A program made the translations under genes and the position numbers. Positions 8,512-16,518 of a DNA stretch of 23,706 nucleotides are shown here, piece by piece; the stretch's first letter is position 1; each line of letters starts with the position of its first letter. The notes under the pieces are model-generated. The model was not told where the DNA came from. It made no database searches and saw only the letters and a program-made list of their open reading frames with translations. The DNA comes from Nitrososphaeraceae archaeon. Lineage in GTDB: Archaea; Thermoproteota; Nitrososphaeria; Nitrososphaerales; Nitrososphaeraceae. The stretch covers positions 1 through 23,706 of the forward strand of contig JASHSN010000506.1 of assembly GCA_030038695.1 (NCBI GenBank). The letters are read 5' to 3'.

Positions 8512-9154
8512 GACTAGTCTGTTTAGTGATACTGTGTCGACGAGTCTTTTCCCATTCTTACTCTTAAATATACATTAAATCTTGAGATTCTTAGCGGTTT
8601 GATGGTCACTCCCTGAGCAAGTAATTCCCTTTCTAGCAATGGCACGCTACGGCTGCACGGAGTTGGCAGACCAAGTTAAGTCTGCATAGTTTGTTCTGAA
8701 CATTTTACGAGGGATATCAAACATAACAGGAAGATACACAACAGCAATGTGCTATTTTACACAACCAAAAGACGGATCAAACTATCATGTGGATTGTGAT
8801 GTTAGTACAATACTAGTGCGCCAGAGATAAAGACAATTACGACAAAATCCTAAACTGATTCTGGATGAAGTAATTTTGAACTCTTGTTACACGTGAAGTT
8901 CTTGTCAAGAAAATGCCTCAAAAAAGGGAAGACTGGCATTAGATCATTCGATGGCGAATTCCCATACTCATAGACGGCATTCCTGTGTTTGCTTCTGTTC
9001 GGTCAAATTCAATAACACGGTCAGTTTCAGAAACGCAGAACACTCATAGATATCATACTTCTATTTGCAAGACAAATATGGAACTATTTGGATTGGTAAC
9101 TTACCTTAGAGATAAAATGGATGTATTATGCACTAGTACCCAAATACATAATAC
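8512..9154. other. Intergenic region after rad50
   Basis: No convincing gene was found on either strand in about 640 bases. A 6-bp stem (gcagac/gtctgc, 8666-8685, 8-nt loop) is the only clear dyad. A plus-strand frame starting near 8985 overlaps the next gene and has no protein-like composition. Confidence 0.5.
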
Positions 9155-9192
9155 GATAAATAAGGGAATTGTACATCACATTAATGTTAACT

Positions 9193-9585
9193 ATGTACGC
9201 TCAACAAAATGTTCGCAGACAAAAAATTTCCGAAATACTAGCAATAGTTGCGATGGCATTAGTGCTGACATACATTGCTGACGCAGCTGTAGGTCAAGGA
9301 AAACGAGGTTTTTTGCCAATGAGTGCGGCTGAACGTGGAATGATATTTGGCGGATCAGCAATGGTTTTGTTCTTTCTTTCCTTTGTGATAGGCATTAAAG
9401 AAAAGTCTAGGATAACAACCGGTTTACTGATAGCAGGTGGACTAATTATTGGGACGTCAGTGTTAGGAGCATCAGCAATGACAAAGCAGGGCTTGGCTGC
9501 AATTCGTCCTGATTTCTTAGGTATAGTTATAGTGGGATATGTTATAATGGGCTTAGGTATATTCAGATTGATTCAGAAAAAATAA
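9193..9585 (+). CDS. Small multi-pass membrane protein, function unknown
   Basis: From ATG 9193 the product is 130 aa (MYAQQNVRRQKISEIL). It has about four hydrophobic segments: ILAIVAMALVLTYIA; AMVLFFLSFVIGI; TGLLIAGGLIIGTSVLGA; FLGIVIVGYVIMGLGIF. A short basic tail (RLIQKK) follows. The N-terminus is basic, which suggests a cytoplasmic start. An AT-rich gataaataag box at 9155-9164 fits a start at 9193 or at the in-frame ATG 9184; a TTG at 9169 is less likely. No family with a known role is recognised. The composition is that of an intact membrane protein. Confidence 0.65.
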   Translation: MYAQQNVRRQKISEILAIVAMALVLTYIADAAVGQGKRGFLPMSAAERGMIFGGSAMVLFFLSFVIGIKEKSRITTGLLIAGGLIIGTSVLGASAMTKQGLAAIRPDFLGIVIVGYVIMGLGIFRLIQKK

Positions 9586-9675
9586 ATAATGAGACCAGTA
9601 AAATGGCGTCGAGTTCAAGCTTTGATTCTAGGCCTAGGTTGGTTTGCTAGTTGCTTGACTACCCTTCCGTAGCTA

Positions 9676-10131
9676 TCATCTCGATGGTAAACATGGAAGA
9701 TAACATGTGGTTGAACCTAAGCTCTGAGGTTGGTTATATGGCTGATTCGAGCTCTGAGGTTGGTTATATGGCTGATTCGAGCTCTGAGGTTGGTTATATG
9801 GCTGATTCGAGCTCTGAGGTTGGTTATATGGCTGATTCGAGCTCTGAGGTTGGTTTGCTACTTGATTTAATTGACTAGAGAGTGACTGACAGTTGTTGTT
9901 GATACAGGTTGTCGCCTCGCATATATCCCCATCACAATGAGTACTATGGGTTGCGTCAATATGGTTAAGATTCATCATGCTTGTCGCGTATGCTATAGTG
10001 TAAGGGTATTCTACGTTCGTAATTGTCAAAATAGCCGTTGATAATAATACCACTGTGGCTAATGTCATAACGCCATTGATTCTAGTCGCTGCAGCATGAT
10101 ACTCGGCTACGCTTGTCACTCCGTGGTTCAC
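9676..10131 (-). CDS. Exported Cys-rich protein with tandem QPQSSNQPYN repeats
   Basis: This 151-aa frame starts with GTG. A hydrophobic export segment (about residues 21-48, VMTLATVVLLSTAILTITN) is followed by four cysteines at exact 5-residue spacing (C66, C71, C76, C81: CX4CX4CX4C). Residues about 93-136 are four and a half perfect copies of the 10-residue unit QPQSSNQPYN, then a tail with C143 and C147. The even Cys spacing suggests disulfides outside the cell or metal binding. The Gln/Asn/Pro-rich repeat should be extended and may act as a wall-like spacer or adhesive arm. A TATA-like aaatatact (10151-10160) 20-29 bp upstream supports the GTG and an almost leaderless transcript. ATG at 10068 is an alternative but would begin inside the signal. 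Function unknown. Confidence 0.6.
   Translation of the reverse strand: MNHGVTSVAEYHAAATRINGVMTLATVVLLSTAILTITNVEYPYTIAYATSMMNLNHIDATHSTHCDGDICEATTCINNNCQSLSSQLNQVANQPQSSNQPYNQPQSSNQPYNQPQSSNQPYNQPQSSNQPYNQPQSLGSTTCYLPCLPSR
9721..9855. repeat. 30-bp perfect tandem repeat, 4.5 copies
   Basis: Four identical 30-bp units (gctctgaggttggttatatg plus gctgattcga) at 9721-9840 are followed by 15 bp of a fifth. The unit is a multiple of three and encodes QPQSSNQPYN on the minus strand. The absence of any mismatch implies recent expansion by slippage or unequal crossing-over, and copy number probably varies between strains. Confidence 0.95.
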
Positions 10132-10150
10132 TTATTCTCACAGGCCACTA

Positions 10151-10160
10151 TAGTATATTT
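10151..10160 (-). promoter_or_regulatory. TATA-like box of the repeat-containing exported protein
   Basis: On the minus strand it reads aaatatacta, 20-29 bp before the GTG at 10131. That spacing would give a leaderless or near-leaderless mRNA, as is common in archaea. Confidence 0.4.
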
Positions 10161-10677
10161 GTGATGCTTCACACCAAGTGCTAAGAATATAGTATAATCC
10201 GTCGATATATTGGAACTATAATAAATTCATTAGAAAGATTATAGTTATTACAACGTGCAGTTTGTTTTATCCAAGATAATCTTGCAGGTACACATGTGTT
10301 TGAACTCAATGTGTACTCGTTGAATCCTCTAGAATATTCTTGATAAGAATTCTGGAGGATTAGTGTTAGAATTAAACTACATAATTAGATAACAATTTCC
10401 AAAAAACTGCAAGCACATGTTGTTATAATTCATATTCAATTTACTCAAGTACGTTACAACAATTGCTTAAATCAGTGTGAGAGATGTGGGATACTGTATC
10501 ATAGCAGTAGACAATAAATCTATAATGACCTCTCTAATAGATGTATAATATCTGACCCTCTAGTTAGAGGGTTAACGAAGTCATCATAAAGTAGACTAGC
10601 CACGATTCAAATGATGAAGGCATCCAGCACCGCCAATTTGATATGCGTTTGAGTTTCGCTATGAATGATGTAATAGG
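10161..10677. other. Intergenic region rich in dyad symmetries
   Basis: No gene was seen in about 515 bases, but there are four clear inverted repeats: 10272-10284 (caagat-a-atcttg), 10288-10316 (8-bp stem gtacacat/atgtgtac, 13-nt loop), 10323-10361 (long stem aatcctctagaatattctt against aagaattctggaggatt, one mismatch and a 2-base bulge, loop gat) and 10555-10572 (accctcta/tagagggt, 2-nt loop). The first three lie within 90 bp. They could be operators, terminator stems or part of a structured RNA. Confidence 0.6.
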
Positions 10678-10782
10678 CTATTTCTTATGCTGTCCTCGCT
10701 TATGCTTCTCAAATTCCGGAAGTGATTCAAACGAGGCACCACAAACTTCGCACCTGTAAAATGGACTGGCAGTGGCAGACAT
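10678..10782 (-). CDS. C2H2 zinc-finger microprotein (34 aa)
   Basis: An ATG at 10782 opens a 34-codon frame ending TAG at 10678-10680. The whole protein is essentially one classical zinc finger: FYRCEVCGASFESLPEFEKH followed by KRGQHKK, giving C11-X2-C14-X12-H27-X4-H32, with aromatic Tyr9, Phe18 and Phe24 near the expected core positions. The basic tail fits nucleic-acid contact. Single-finger proteins of this size are frequent in thaumarchaea and are missed by length cut-offs. Partners unknown. It could be a regulator of neighbouring genes, but nothing here shows that. The other plus-2 ATG just upstream (10787) is in a different frame. Confidence 0.75.
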   Translation of the reverse strand: MSATASPFYRCEVCGASFESLPEFEKHKRGQHKK

Positions 10783-10907
10783 TTCATCTACTAGGATCTC
10801 CTCTGTTATTTATAGATACTGACTGGTAGTAGTGCTCCAGAGAATTATTCGCTAAAAAGAATTTCAACCTATGGAAATATGCCACGTCCTATGCATAGTG
10901 CGTGGAG

Positions 10908-12233
10908 TCACGGATTTGTTGCTGATATTAATTGACGAACAAACTGACCAAGAGAAGGCCACGGCTTAAGATGTGCGACCAAATGTAGAATCTTACCATC
11001 CCTATATACGGTCAAATTCAAACTTTCTCCGGGACTTTTATGTTCATCTATATAGGAAATGAAATCATCAGCTTTTGTGACATTATGTCCATCAACCGCT
11101 ACAACCATGTCTCCGCTATGTCTTTGATAATATTGATCTAAACCTGATCCACGCAGCCCTGCTTCATCTGCAGGTCCAGCTTTTTCAATCGCATTTACAA
11201 ATACACCGTTCAGATTTGCTGGCACATTTTTGTAATCATTTGCTATAGCTGATGCAGATGCGTCTATGGCGAGTCCAAGATACGGATGAGTATAGTTTCC
11301 CTTCGCGATTAGTGTTGGGATAATACGAGTTATAGCATTAGAGGGTATGGCAAATCCTACTCCGTTATTACCGATAGCGGCAGTATTCATTCCAATAACC
11401 TGTCCCTGCAAGTTTAGCAAGGGTCCTCCAGAATTTCCTGGATTAATAGGTGCATCAGTCTGAATTCCGCTTGCTATAGAAAATGCAACCCATGGAAAGT
11501 GTAGGCGTAAGAATTGTTCAACCTGGGTATCTTCTGGTATCAATCTTCCAGTCGCGCTCACAATACCAGATGTCATTGTATTCTCAAGACGATAAGGGTT
11601 ACCAATGGCAATTACAGGCTCTCCTATTTGTAGTTTAGATGAGTTTCCGATTGGTAGTGGAGTGCTTTCTTCATTTTGTCCAGGTAACTGAGTAATATTG
11701 CCACTGAGTTTAAGAACAGCGAGATCATTCAAAGTATCCCCCCCTATAACTTTTGCAGTAAACCTATCACCGTTCTCAAAGAGTACATTTACCGTTTTTG
11801 CATGACCAACTACATGATTATTAGTTACTATATGTCCTTGATTGTCATATACGAATCCAGTCCCTAACACAGTAATGTTCTGCGCCTCAGGAGTGACGGT
11901 AGTGGGAGAAGGAAGTGTTCTTGTTATTGTTACTATGGATCTTTCGGCTTCTTTAAAAATCGTATTTAGTGTATTTTCAGGGGCTAATAGATCAGAAGTA
12001 AGGTTCGATATAATTGAGTTTTGTTTTGGTTGTATAACGGACATAGCCTGAAGGTATTGTCCTAGAGGGCGATCGTACAAGGCGTTTATACGTCCTTGTT
12101 GTCCTACGCCATATGTGCTGCCAATGAAGCTATGAGCTAGAACGAGGATGAGCGCAAGGGTAATGACTACGCCAATTCTTGCTGTTATTTTACTGAAACG
12201 AACTGACAAACAAGACTTAATACCAGCCAACAT
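10908..12233 (-). CDS. Membrane-anchored HtrA/Deg-type serine protease with PDZ domain
   Basis: This 441-aa protein has an N-terminal membrane anchor or signal at about 19-38 (RIGVVITLALILVLAHSFIG). The trypsin-like domain spans about 95-315 with the full triad: His140 in TNNHVVGHA, Asp170 in TLNDLAVLKL and Ser268 in NPGNSGGPL. A PDZ domain (about 320-430) follows: HPYLGLAI, GVFVNAI, GPADEAGL, GDMVVAVDG, LNLTVYRDGK. HtrA-type proteases degrade or trim misfolded exported proteins; the anchor places this one on the outer face of the membrane. Exported substrates are abundant in this region, but a functional link is only an inference. All catalytic parts are intact. A ttatat element about 40 bp upstream may be the TATA box. 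Confidence 0.92.
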   Translation of the reverse strand: MLAGIKSCLSVRFSKITARIGVVITLALILVLAHSFIGSTYGVGQQGRINALYDRPLGQYLQAMSVIQPKQNSIISNLTSDLLAPENTLNTIFKEAERSIVTITRTLPSPTTVTPEAQNITVLGTGFVYDNQGHIVTNNHVVGHAKTVNVLFENGDRFTAKVIGGDTLNDLAVLKLSGNITQLPGQNEESTPLPIGNSSKLQIGEPVIAIGNPYRLENTMTSGIVSATGRLIPEDTQVEQFLRLHFPWVAFSIASGIQTDAPINPGNSGGPLLNLQGQVIGMNTAAIGNNGVGFAIPSNAITRIIPTLIAKGNYTHPYLGLAIDASASAIANDYKNVPANLNGVFVNAIEKAGPADEAGLRGSGLDQYYQRHSGDMVVAVDGHNVTKADDFISYIDEHKSPGESLNLTVYRDGKILHLVAHLKPWPSLGQFVRQLISATNP

Positions 12234-12239
12234 ATTAAA

Positions 12240-12760
12240 TAATGACCTGGTGATGTTCTCAGCTCCTCAATATAACCTTAATCTAACCAAATCTACTTGA
12301 CATCTCAATCCGCGGTCGAATATTGATTAGTGTATATCATTTCAGAAGGCATGAAATGTAGTTCAGCTGGTATCTTTTCATAAGCCTCTTATGGGAACGT
12401 CGTCTTACCACAACAACGAATGGAGTGGTACAGTGTTGGCGAAAAAAATTGTTTTTACTAGAGAAAAGGGTATCTAAAATTGATAGTTCTAAGTGCCATA
12501 CGGAGCGGAAGAAATTATTAGTAAAACCATTCGAGCGCCCTCAAAAGTAAAATGTTGTCTCGATGCTGCTATGATTCGGCGGCCCATTCATGTTCATCGA
12601 AGGTGCAATGGGACATGTATCTTAAGAATGAAATTAGAAAATTCCTGATTCGCGTGTAAAATGTTTCACTGGAGAACCTGATACTAACGACGGACAAAAA
12701 CGGAGCAGATCGTGAATGACTGGCTTCCGAGCTTTTTCTCAAGAAAGCCTTATAAGCTAA
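12240..12760. other. Divergent spacer upstream of the HtrA-like gene
   Basis: About 520 bases separate the HtrA-like gene from the next plus-strand gene. A minus-strand frame of 68 codons (12569-12775) has no protein-like pattern and overlaps the next start. Apart from probable promoters, nothing was recognised. Confidence 0.4.
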
Positions 12761-12767
12761 CCGCAAC

Positions 12768-13616
12768 TTGACCATTTATCTGACTCGAGCAAGAGACAAT
12801 AAGCATTTCAAAGGCCATCTCAGGAATTTTACGGTTATATTGATTGGCTCGATCATTGTATCAGTTTCGCTCGTTATTTTATCAAACCCCGAAAACAGAA
12901 AGGCAGTTGACCTTATAGTCTTGGACATAACCGGAGCAATTGCTGTGACTCTAGGATTAATTGTTATATACAGACAAAAATTTCATGGACCCTATGGGAA
13001 ACCATTTTTTTGTCTTTCAACGGGTGTACTTTTTTTGTTAGCAGGCGACATTACCGTTTCATATTATTATTTTATTTTATTGATTAAAGACGTACCACCT
13101 CTAGTCTCCTTTGCCGACGTGCTCTGGTTAGTAGGATATGTTTTCTTTGCTCTTCACTTATTTATGATGTTAAAGATTGTCGAAAAAAAGATCAATACTG
13201 CCGTTGTAGTTGGAACATCAGTAGCATCAGCAATATTCGTTGCTTATACAATAACGACCCATGTACCCTTAATTTCGTCAGAATTTGCTCATCAGCACTA
13301 TTCGGTTTTCGCAGTCAATATTTCATACCCTGTTGCAGACGCCATATTAATAATCCCAGCAGTTGCTGTACTTGTAGCTCATAGATCCGATTTTGAACAC
13401 TCAATTCCCATGACATTGGCTTCATTATCTCTATTGATCAATGCGTTGGCAGATTATGGGTTTGTGAATGACGTTATGAACGACAACACCGGAAATAAAT
13501 GGATTTGGGATCTATTCTTTATCTCTGACTTTCTGATCATCGCAGCCGCTCTATACTGGTACAACAGATACTATGTTACGAGATCGTTAATAGATAGAAA
13601 GGATATAAAATTATAG
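12768..13616 (+). CDS. Multi-pass membrane protein resembling 7-8 TM sensor modules
   Basis: This 282-aa protein starts at TTG (12768); no in-frame ATG precedes the first membrane segment. About eight hydrophobic segments are visible, including VILIGSIIVSVSLVIL, ITGAIAVTLGLIVIY, LSTGVLFLLAGDITVSYYYF, VLWLVGYVFFALHLF, VVVGTSVASAIFVAY, ILIIPAVAVLVAH, LASLSLLINALADYG and FFISDFLIIAAALYWY. Conserved-looking acidic residues sit inside or next to helices (AGDI, FADVLWL, YPVADA, NALADYG). This pattern of D-x-LWL-x-GY and YP-x-AD is found in membrane sensory modules that head histidine kinases or cyclases. Here no output domain follows: the protein ends 20 residues after the last helix. It may sense or transport, or act with a separate partner. 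Confidence 0.65.
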   Translation: MTIYLTRARDNKHFKGHLRNFTVILIGSIIVSVSLVILSNPENRKAVDLIVLDITGAIAVTLGLIVIYRQKFHGPYGKPFFCLSTGVLFLLAGDITVSYYYFILLIKDVPPLVSFADVLWLVGYVFFALHLFMMLKIVEKKINTAVVVGTSVASAIFVAYTITTHVPLISSEFAHQHYSVFAVNISYPVADAILIIPAVAVLVAHRSDFEHSIPMTLASLSLLINALADYGFVNDVMNDNTGNKWIWDLFFISDFLIIAAALYWYNRYYVTRSLIDRKDIKL

Positions 13617-14088
13617 TCGCTAATAACTGATATTTGCAGCATTACTTTCTCCACGAAAAAGAGCACAACAAATGAAGAAGATATCTAATCCACATCATTC
13701 TTTGTGAGTGGCGGGTCAACAAAAGGTATTCATTTTTACAACGATGCTTCATCCAACATAGGTCGTTCTGTTACTAAGTGAGATGGTTTTCACTTGTACA
13801 CTTGAATTTTGGCCAGAAAATTTGGGGAAATTTTTTTGCTTAGCTTTGTGAAGATGAATCAAAGTACAACCCTAAATCTTCATTAGGAAGCATCTTAACT
13901 CGTAAATGATTCGTAGACGAAATCTCTCTGATAACACCTCTCAGCAATCCACTAGCACATGCTATTGTAAGATGGGATTATTCCGCCAGATATCAATCAA
14001 GGGTAATTGCTATCTGGTTATGTTCGTCACCACCTTTTTCAAATCTCTCTTGAGTGACATAAAACTACACGTAACTGATTTGATGTAT
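13617..14088. other. Intergenic region
   Basis: About 470 bases with no supported gene. A plus-strand frame at 13906-14124 runs into the opposite-strand Cys-rich gene and lacks protein-like composition. There are T-rich runs near 13829-13838 that could end transcripts from the upstream gene. Confidence 0.4.
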
Positions 14089-14310
14089 TTAAGCACAAAG
14101 GATGCATCTATAAACATTTGTTAATGCTTTACCGCAGAGCTCACAATAAGATGTACCGCATGTAGCGCAACGAATTAGCTGCGTACTTGATCCTATGAAA
14201 TCTACTTCAATCAAGTCATGTTCATGTCCGTTTTGGGGTTTTGTTACACTATTAGAAACATGAAAATCCACGTGATCCATTCTATGGCCAACCCGTCTTA
14301 TGGCTCTCAT
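14089..14310 (-). CDS. Small Cys-rich putative zinc-binding protein
   Basis: This 73-aa frame has an ATG start. The C-terminal third holds three CX2C pairs: CATC, CELC and CILC in RCATCGTSYCELCGKALT followed by NVYRCILCA, a spacing typical of zinc ribbons or treble clefs. The N-terminal part is polar with several His and no membrane segment. A purine-rich ggaaggg precedes the start, and a TATA-like tattttaat lies about 40 bp upstream, which supports ATG 14310; ATG 14280 (MDHVDF) is a second choice. The last residues of the protein are the third pair plus Ala, so nothing follows the metal site. No named family is recognised. It may bind nucleic acid or another protein. Confidence 0.5.
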   Translation of the reverse strand: MRAIRRVGHRMDHVDFHVSNSVTKPQNGHEHDLIEVDFIGSSTQLIRCATCGTSYCELCGKALTNVYRCILCA

Positions 14311-14878
14311 TGTTGTCTTTTCCCTTCCTAGAAATATGTGAAAGGACTGAATTAAAATATGCTAAACCTTGTAAGTTAACATTGTTAATCAAGCCCCTAA
14401 CATAAAATAAGCCCCCTCTGGCTACGCTACTGAAATCCGCAGATGAAACTCTAAATCCCCTTGTGTCTCTAACTTTCATATTGATCCTGTTTCTGCACTT
14501 CATGCACTTGTGAGTACAATTAACTATTTATAAGAAGCTCAAATTAGTACTAAAGTTTATATCAATTTCTATTATCAGATACTATGTTTTTCTTTTATTG
14601 ATCCTAAGTATTTTTATGTACAAGTATCCATTATACTAGAAAGCATCTACATTTTTGCCTCACAATGCCTTCCGCACGATCATTGCCATAGAAATATTTG
14701 GTAAGGAAAGTACAGTTTTCGTAGACGTCCATGCCACTTACGACCGAGAGGGCGTGTAGCATATGCACTCAAGAACTGGACCTACATTTATTCATAACTT
14801 CAACGAAAGTAAAACAAATATCAACAAAATATAACATATCTTCTTTTCAATAATGTCGAAATAACAATTGCGATTAAG
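14311..14878. other. Intergenic region between Cys-rich protein and exported protein
   Basis: Short open frames exist on the minus strand (14282-14503, 73 codons; 14631-14762, 43 codons) but neither has a recognisable motif or clear start signals. The 14631-14762 frame has a fairly protein-like composition (GMDVYENCTFLTKYFYG) and is the better of the two. The rest is AT-rich with no repeats. Confidence 0.35.
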
Positions 14879-15709
14879 GTGAGAAGGCAAAGAGTGGATT
14901 TTCGTATTTTACTTTTAACTACTGCCTCTTTATTCATTATCCTACCACTTTTACATACAACAAATCACCATATGAATCAAAAGGCACTAGCTCAAGGGGC
15001 GGTATTCATCAAGACCTCATCCAGTGCGCCCTCTGTCTGGCGTGTATCTGTTACAAAGCCTGCTACATCTAACGTCAATGATGCTTTGCGGACGCCAATT
15101 TCCAATCCCGCTAATACTGCTGAAACAATGATCGGTTCTTTTCTTAATCCAAAAATTTTATTGTCCTCGGCTATAGATCAAATTCGTAATAGTACAGGTA
15201 GTGTTACAAACGAGAGCAGTCGAAATAATACGCTTGTTGTATGGGACTATGACACTGTATTATTATCCCGACAAATAATTCCACCTAACGATTTCATACC
15301 CATTTTTGATACCTTACCAGACGATATGGATGGACACGTATCTACAAAGCTTCCATGTAGCGCTAATTCCACAACACCATTTAAGATATACGTCGCAAAA
15401 ATCAGTGTTGGACAAGAACCTCAGGTGAAATCAGTTCCCCTTCAGATCGTTAGTCAATTATCTAAACCAGGATACATGTGTGTATATCATGCGGACATTC
15501 CTTCCACAACCATCTCTATTAAAAATACCAATGTAAATCACACACATGCTACGATATCACAAGCAAAAGACAATCTAACAAATACCAGCATTGAACTTTT
15601 CAATCCCACGACCTCTCAGATAACACTTCCTGATACAAGTAGTGCGGCTATCGGAATGAGTCAGACAATTCCTTCAGATCGTCATCAAATATTGCAAACA
15701 ATGAATTGA
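14879..15709 (+). CDS. Exported protein of unknown function
   Basis: This 276-aa protein starts with GTG. The N-terminus is a strong export signal: basic RRQRVDFR, hydrophobic ILLLTTASLFIILPLL at 10-25, and a likely processing site near ALAQG at 36-40. The mature part is rich in Ser, Thr and Asn with many N-x-S/T sequons (for example NST, NES, NNT, NHT, NLT, NTS), suggesting S-layer-type glycosylation. A central ordered-looking region (about 118-205) includes LVVWDYDTVLLSRQIIP and FKIYVAKISVG and has two cysteines (C160, C201) that could pair. No transmembrane anchor is seen at the C-terminus, so it may be secreted or held by other surface proteins. No family is recognised. It is convergent with the winged-helix gene downstream. 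Confidence 0.7.
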   Translation: MRRQRVDFRILLLTTASLFIILPLLHTTNHHMNQKALAQGAVFIKTSSSAPSVWRVSVTKPATSNVNDALRTPISNPANTAETMIGSFLNPKILLSSAIDQIRNSTGSVTNESSRNNTLVVWDYDTVLLSRQIIPPNDFIPIFDTLPDDMDGHVSTKLPCSANSTTPFKIYVAKISVGQEPQVKSVPLQIVSQLSKPGYMCVYHADIPSTTISIKNTNVNHTHATISQAKDNLTNTSIELFNPTTSQITLPDTSSAAIGMSQTIPSDRHQILQTMN

Positions 15710-15965
15710 TAAGCCAAGAACCAAACAAAAGAACAAGGATTCGGAATTGTCCGTATTGACCCTACTTGTGGGTGGAGCTAATTTTTCCCTGTCTTCTTTC
15801 CTAACTGAAAACCTATCTGGTACTCGAAATTAATAGCTTCATGACACAGCGGTAGGTTGATGCGCCGCTAGCTGTTTTCTAACAACACACCAATCTACGA
15901 TCGAATATCGTCTACCATCGATGTATATTGGGGGATTGAATTGATGATTCATTGTAAGAATTTTT

Positions 15966-16301
15966 TCACTCGTATGCCCAATCTCTTTTATCGATTGGAA
16001 TCATTTCATTTAACCCATCGTATAACTCCAAGAAACGCAATCCCCTTTCTTTTATTCTGTAAAGCGATTGTTGTTCATTGGATGCTTTTAACAGACCAAT
16101 CTCCAACATGGTAGGCATATATTCTCTGATTTGCGCATAGGACACATAAGCGCCATACATTATCCGTGTCTTAGATGCCTCTCTTCCACTAACAACTCTT
16201 AAGATGGCAGCAATTACGCCGAGCCTGCTTCTGTTCTTTGTGTAGTAATGTTGAGTTGTTGTAGTTTCTTGGTTATTCATGCTGCTAGTAACGAATTGCA
16301 T
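15966..16301 (-). CDS. Winged-helix transcriptional regulator (ArnR1-like type)
   Basis: From ATG 16301 the product is about 111 aa. The core is a winged helix-turn-helix: RLGVIAAILRVVSG, then TRIMYGAYVSYAQIREYMPT, a wing-like LKASNEQQSLYRIKERGLRF, and a terminal helix LELYDGLNEMIPI. It matches a small DNA-binding family abundant in thaumarchaea, and its closest relative here is the 89-aa regulator at 19348-19617. A tttaaag TATA-like element about 24 bp upstream supports a leaderless start at 16301; ATG 16280 (MNNQ) is possible, and a longer hydrophobic extension up to 16394 is unlikely to be translated. It lies about 220 bp downstream of the discoidin/Gly-rich gene on the same strand. Its targets are unknown; the neighbouring exported-protein genes are natural candidates. 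Confidence 0.75.
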   Translation of the reverse strand: MQFVTSSMNNQETTTTQHYYTKNRSRLGVIAAILRVVSGREASKTRIMYGAYVSYAQIREYMPTMLEIGLLKASNEQQSLYRIKERGLRFLELYDGLNEMIPIDKRDWAYE

Positions 16302-16518
16302 CTTCAACCTTAAATTCTTTAAATGACCCAAACTAGCTAACAAAGGAATGTGAAATTGAAGAAGAAAAAAAAAAGATGAGATAGTTATTGTCATTGACTA
16401 CTACTACTAATTTATGTAAACTCATACGGCATTTATGATAGATGGATCAATCTAAATCCATGGCCCGCAGGATGATTGATCCGGTGCTGCGGAATCTTTA
16501 CATTCCAACCGTGCCGAC

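Noticed and set aside
8666..8685. Possible tRNA or structured RNA at the gcagac/gtctgc stem
   Set aside because: Only one short stem; no cloverleaf, no T-arm consensus.
9721..9855. Tandem 30-bp repeats as a CRISPR array
   Set aside because: Repeats are directly adjacent with no spacers and stay in frame inside a coding sequence.
12569..12775. Minus-strand 68-codon frame upstream of the multi-pass membrane protein
   Set aside because: No motif, overlaps the start of a better-supported gene.
14282..14503. Minus-strand 73-codon frame overlapping the Cys-rich gene
   Set aside because: No recognisable pattern; overlaps the start of the Cys-rich frame, which has clear CX2C pairs and its own start signals.
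14631..14762. Minus-strand 43-codon frame (MLHALSVVSGMDVYENC...)
   Set aside because: Composition is plausible but no motif, promoter or neighbour supports it; left as unproven.
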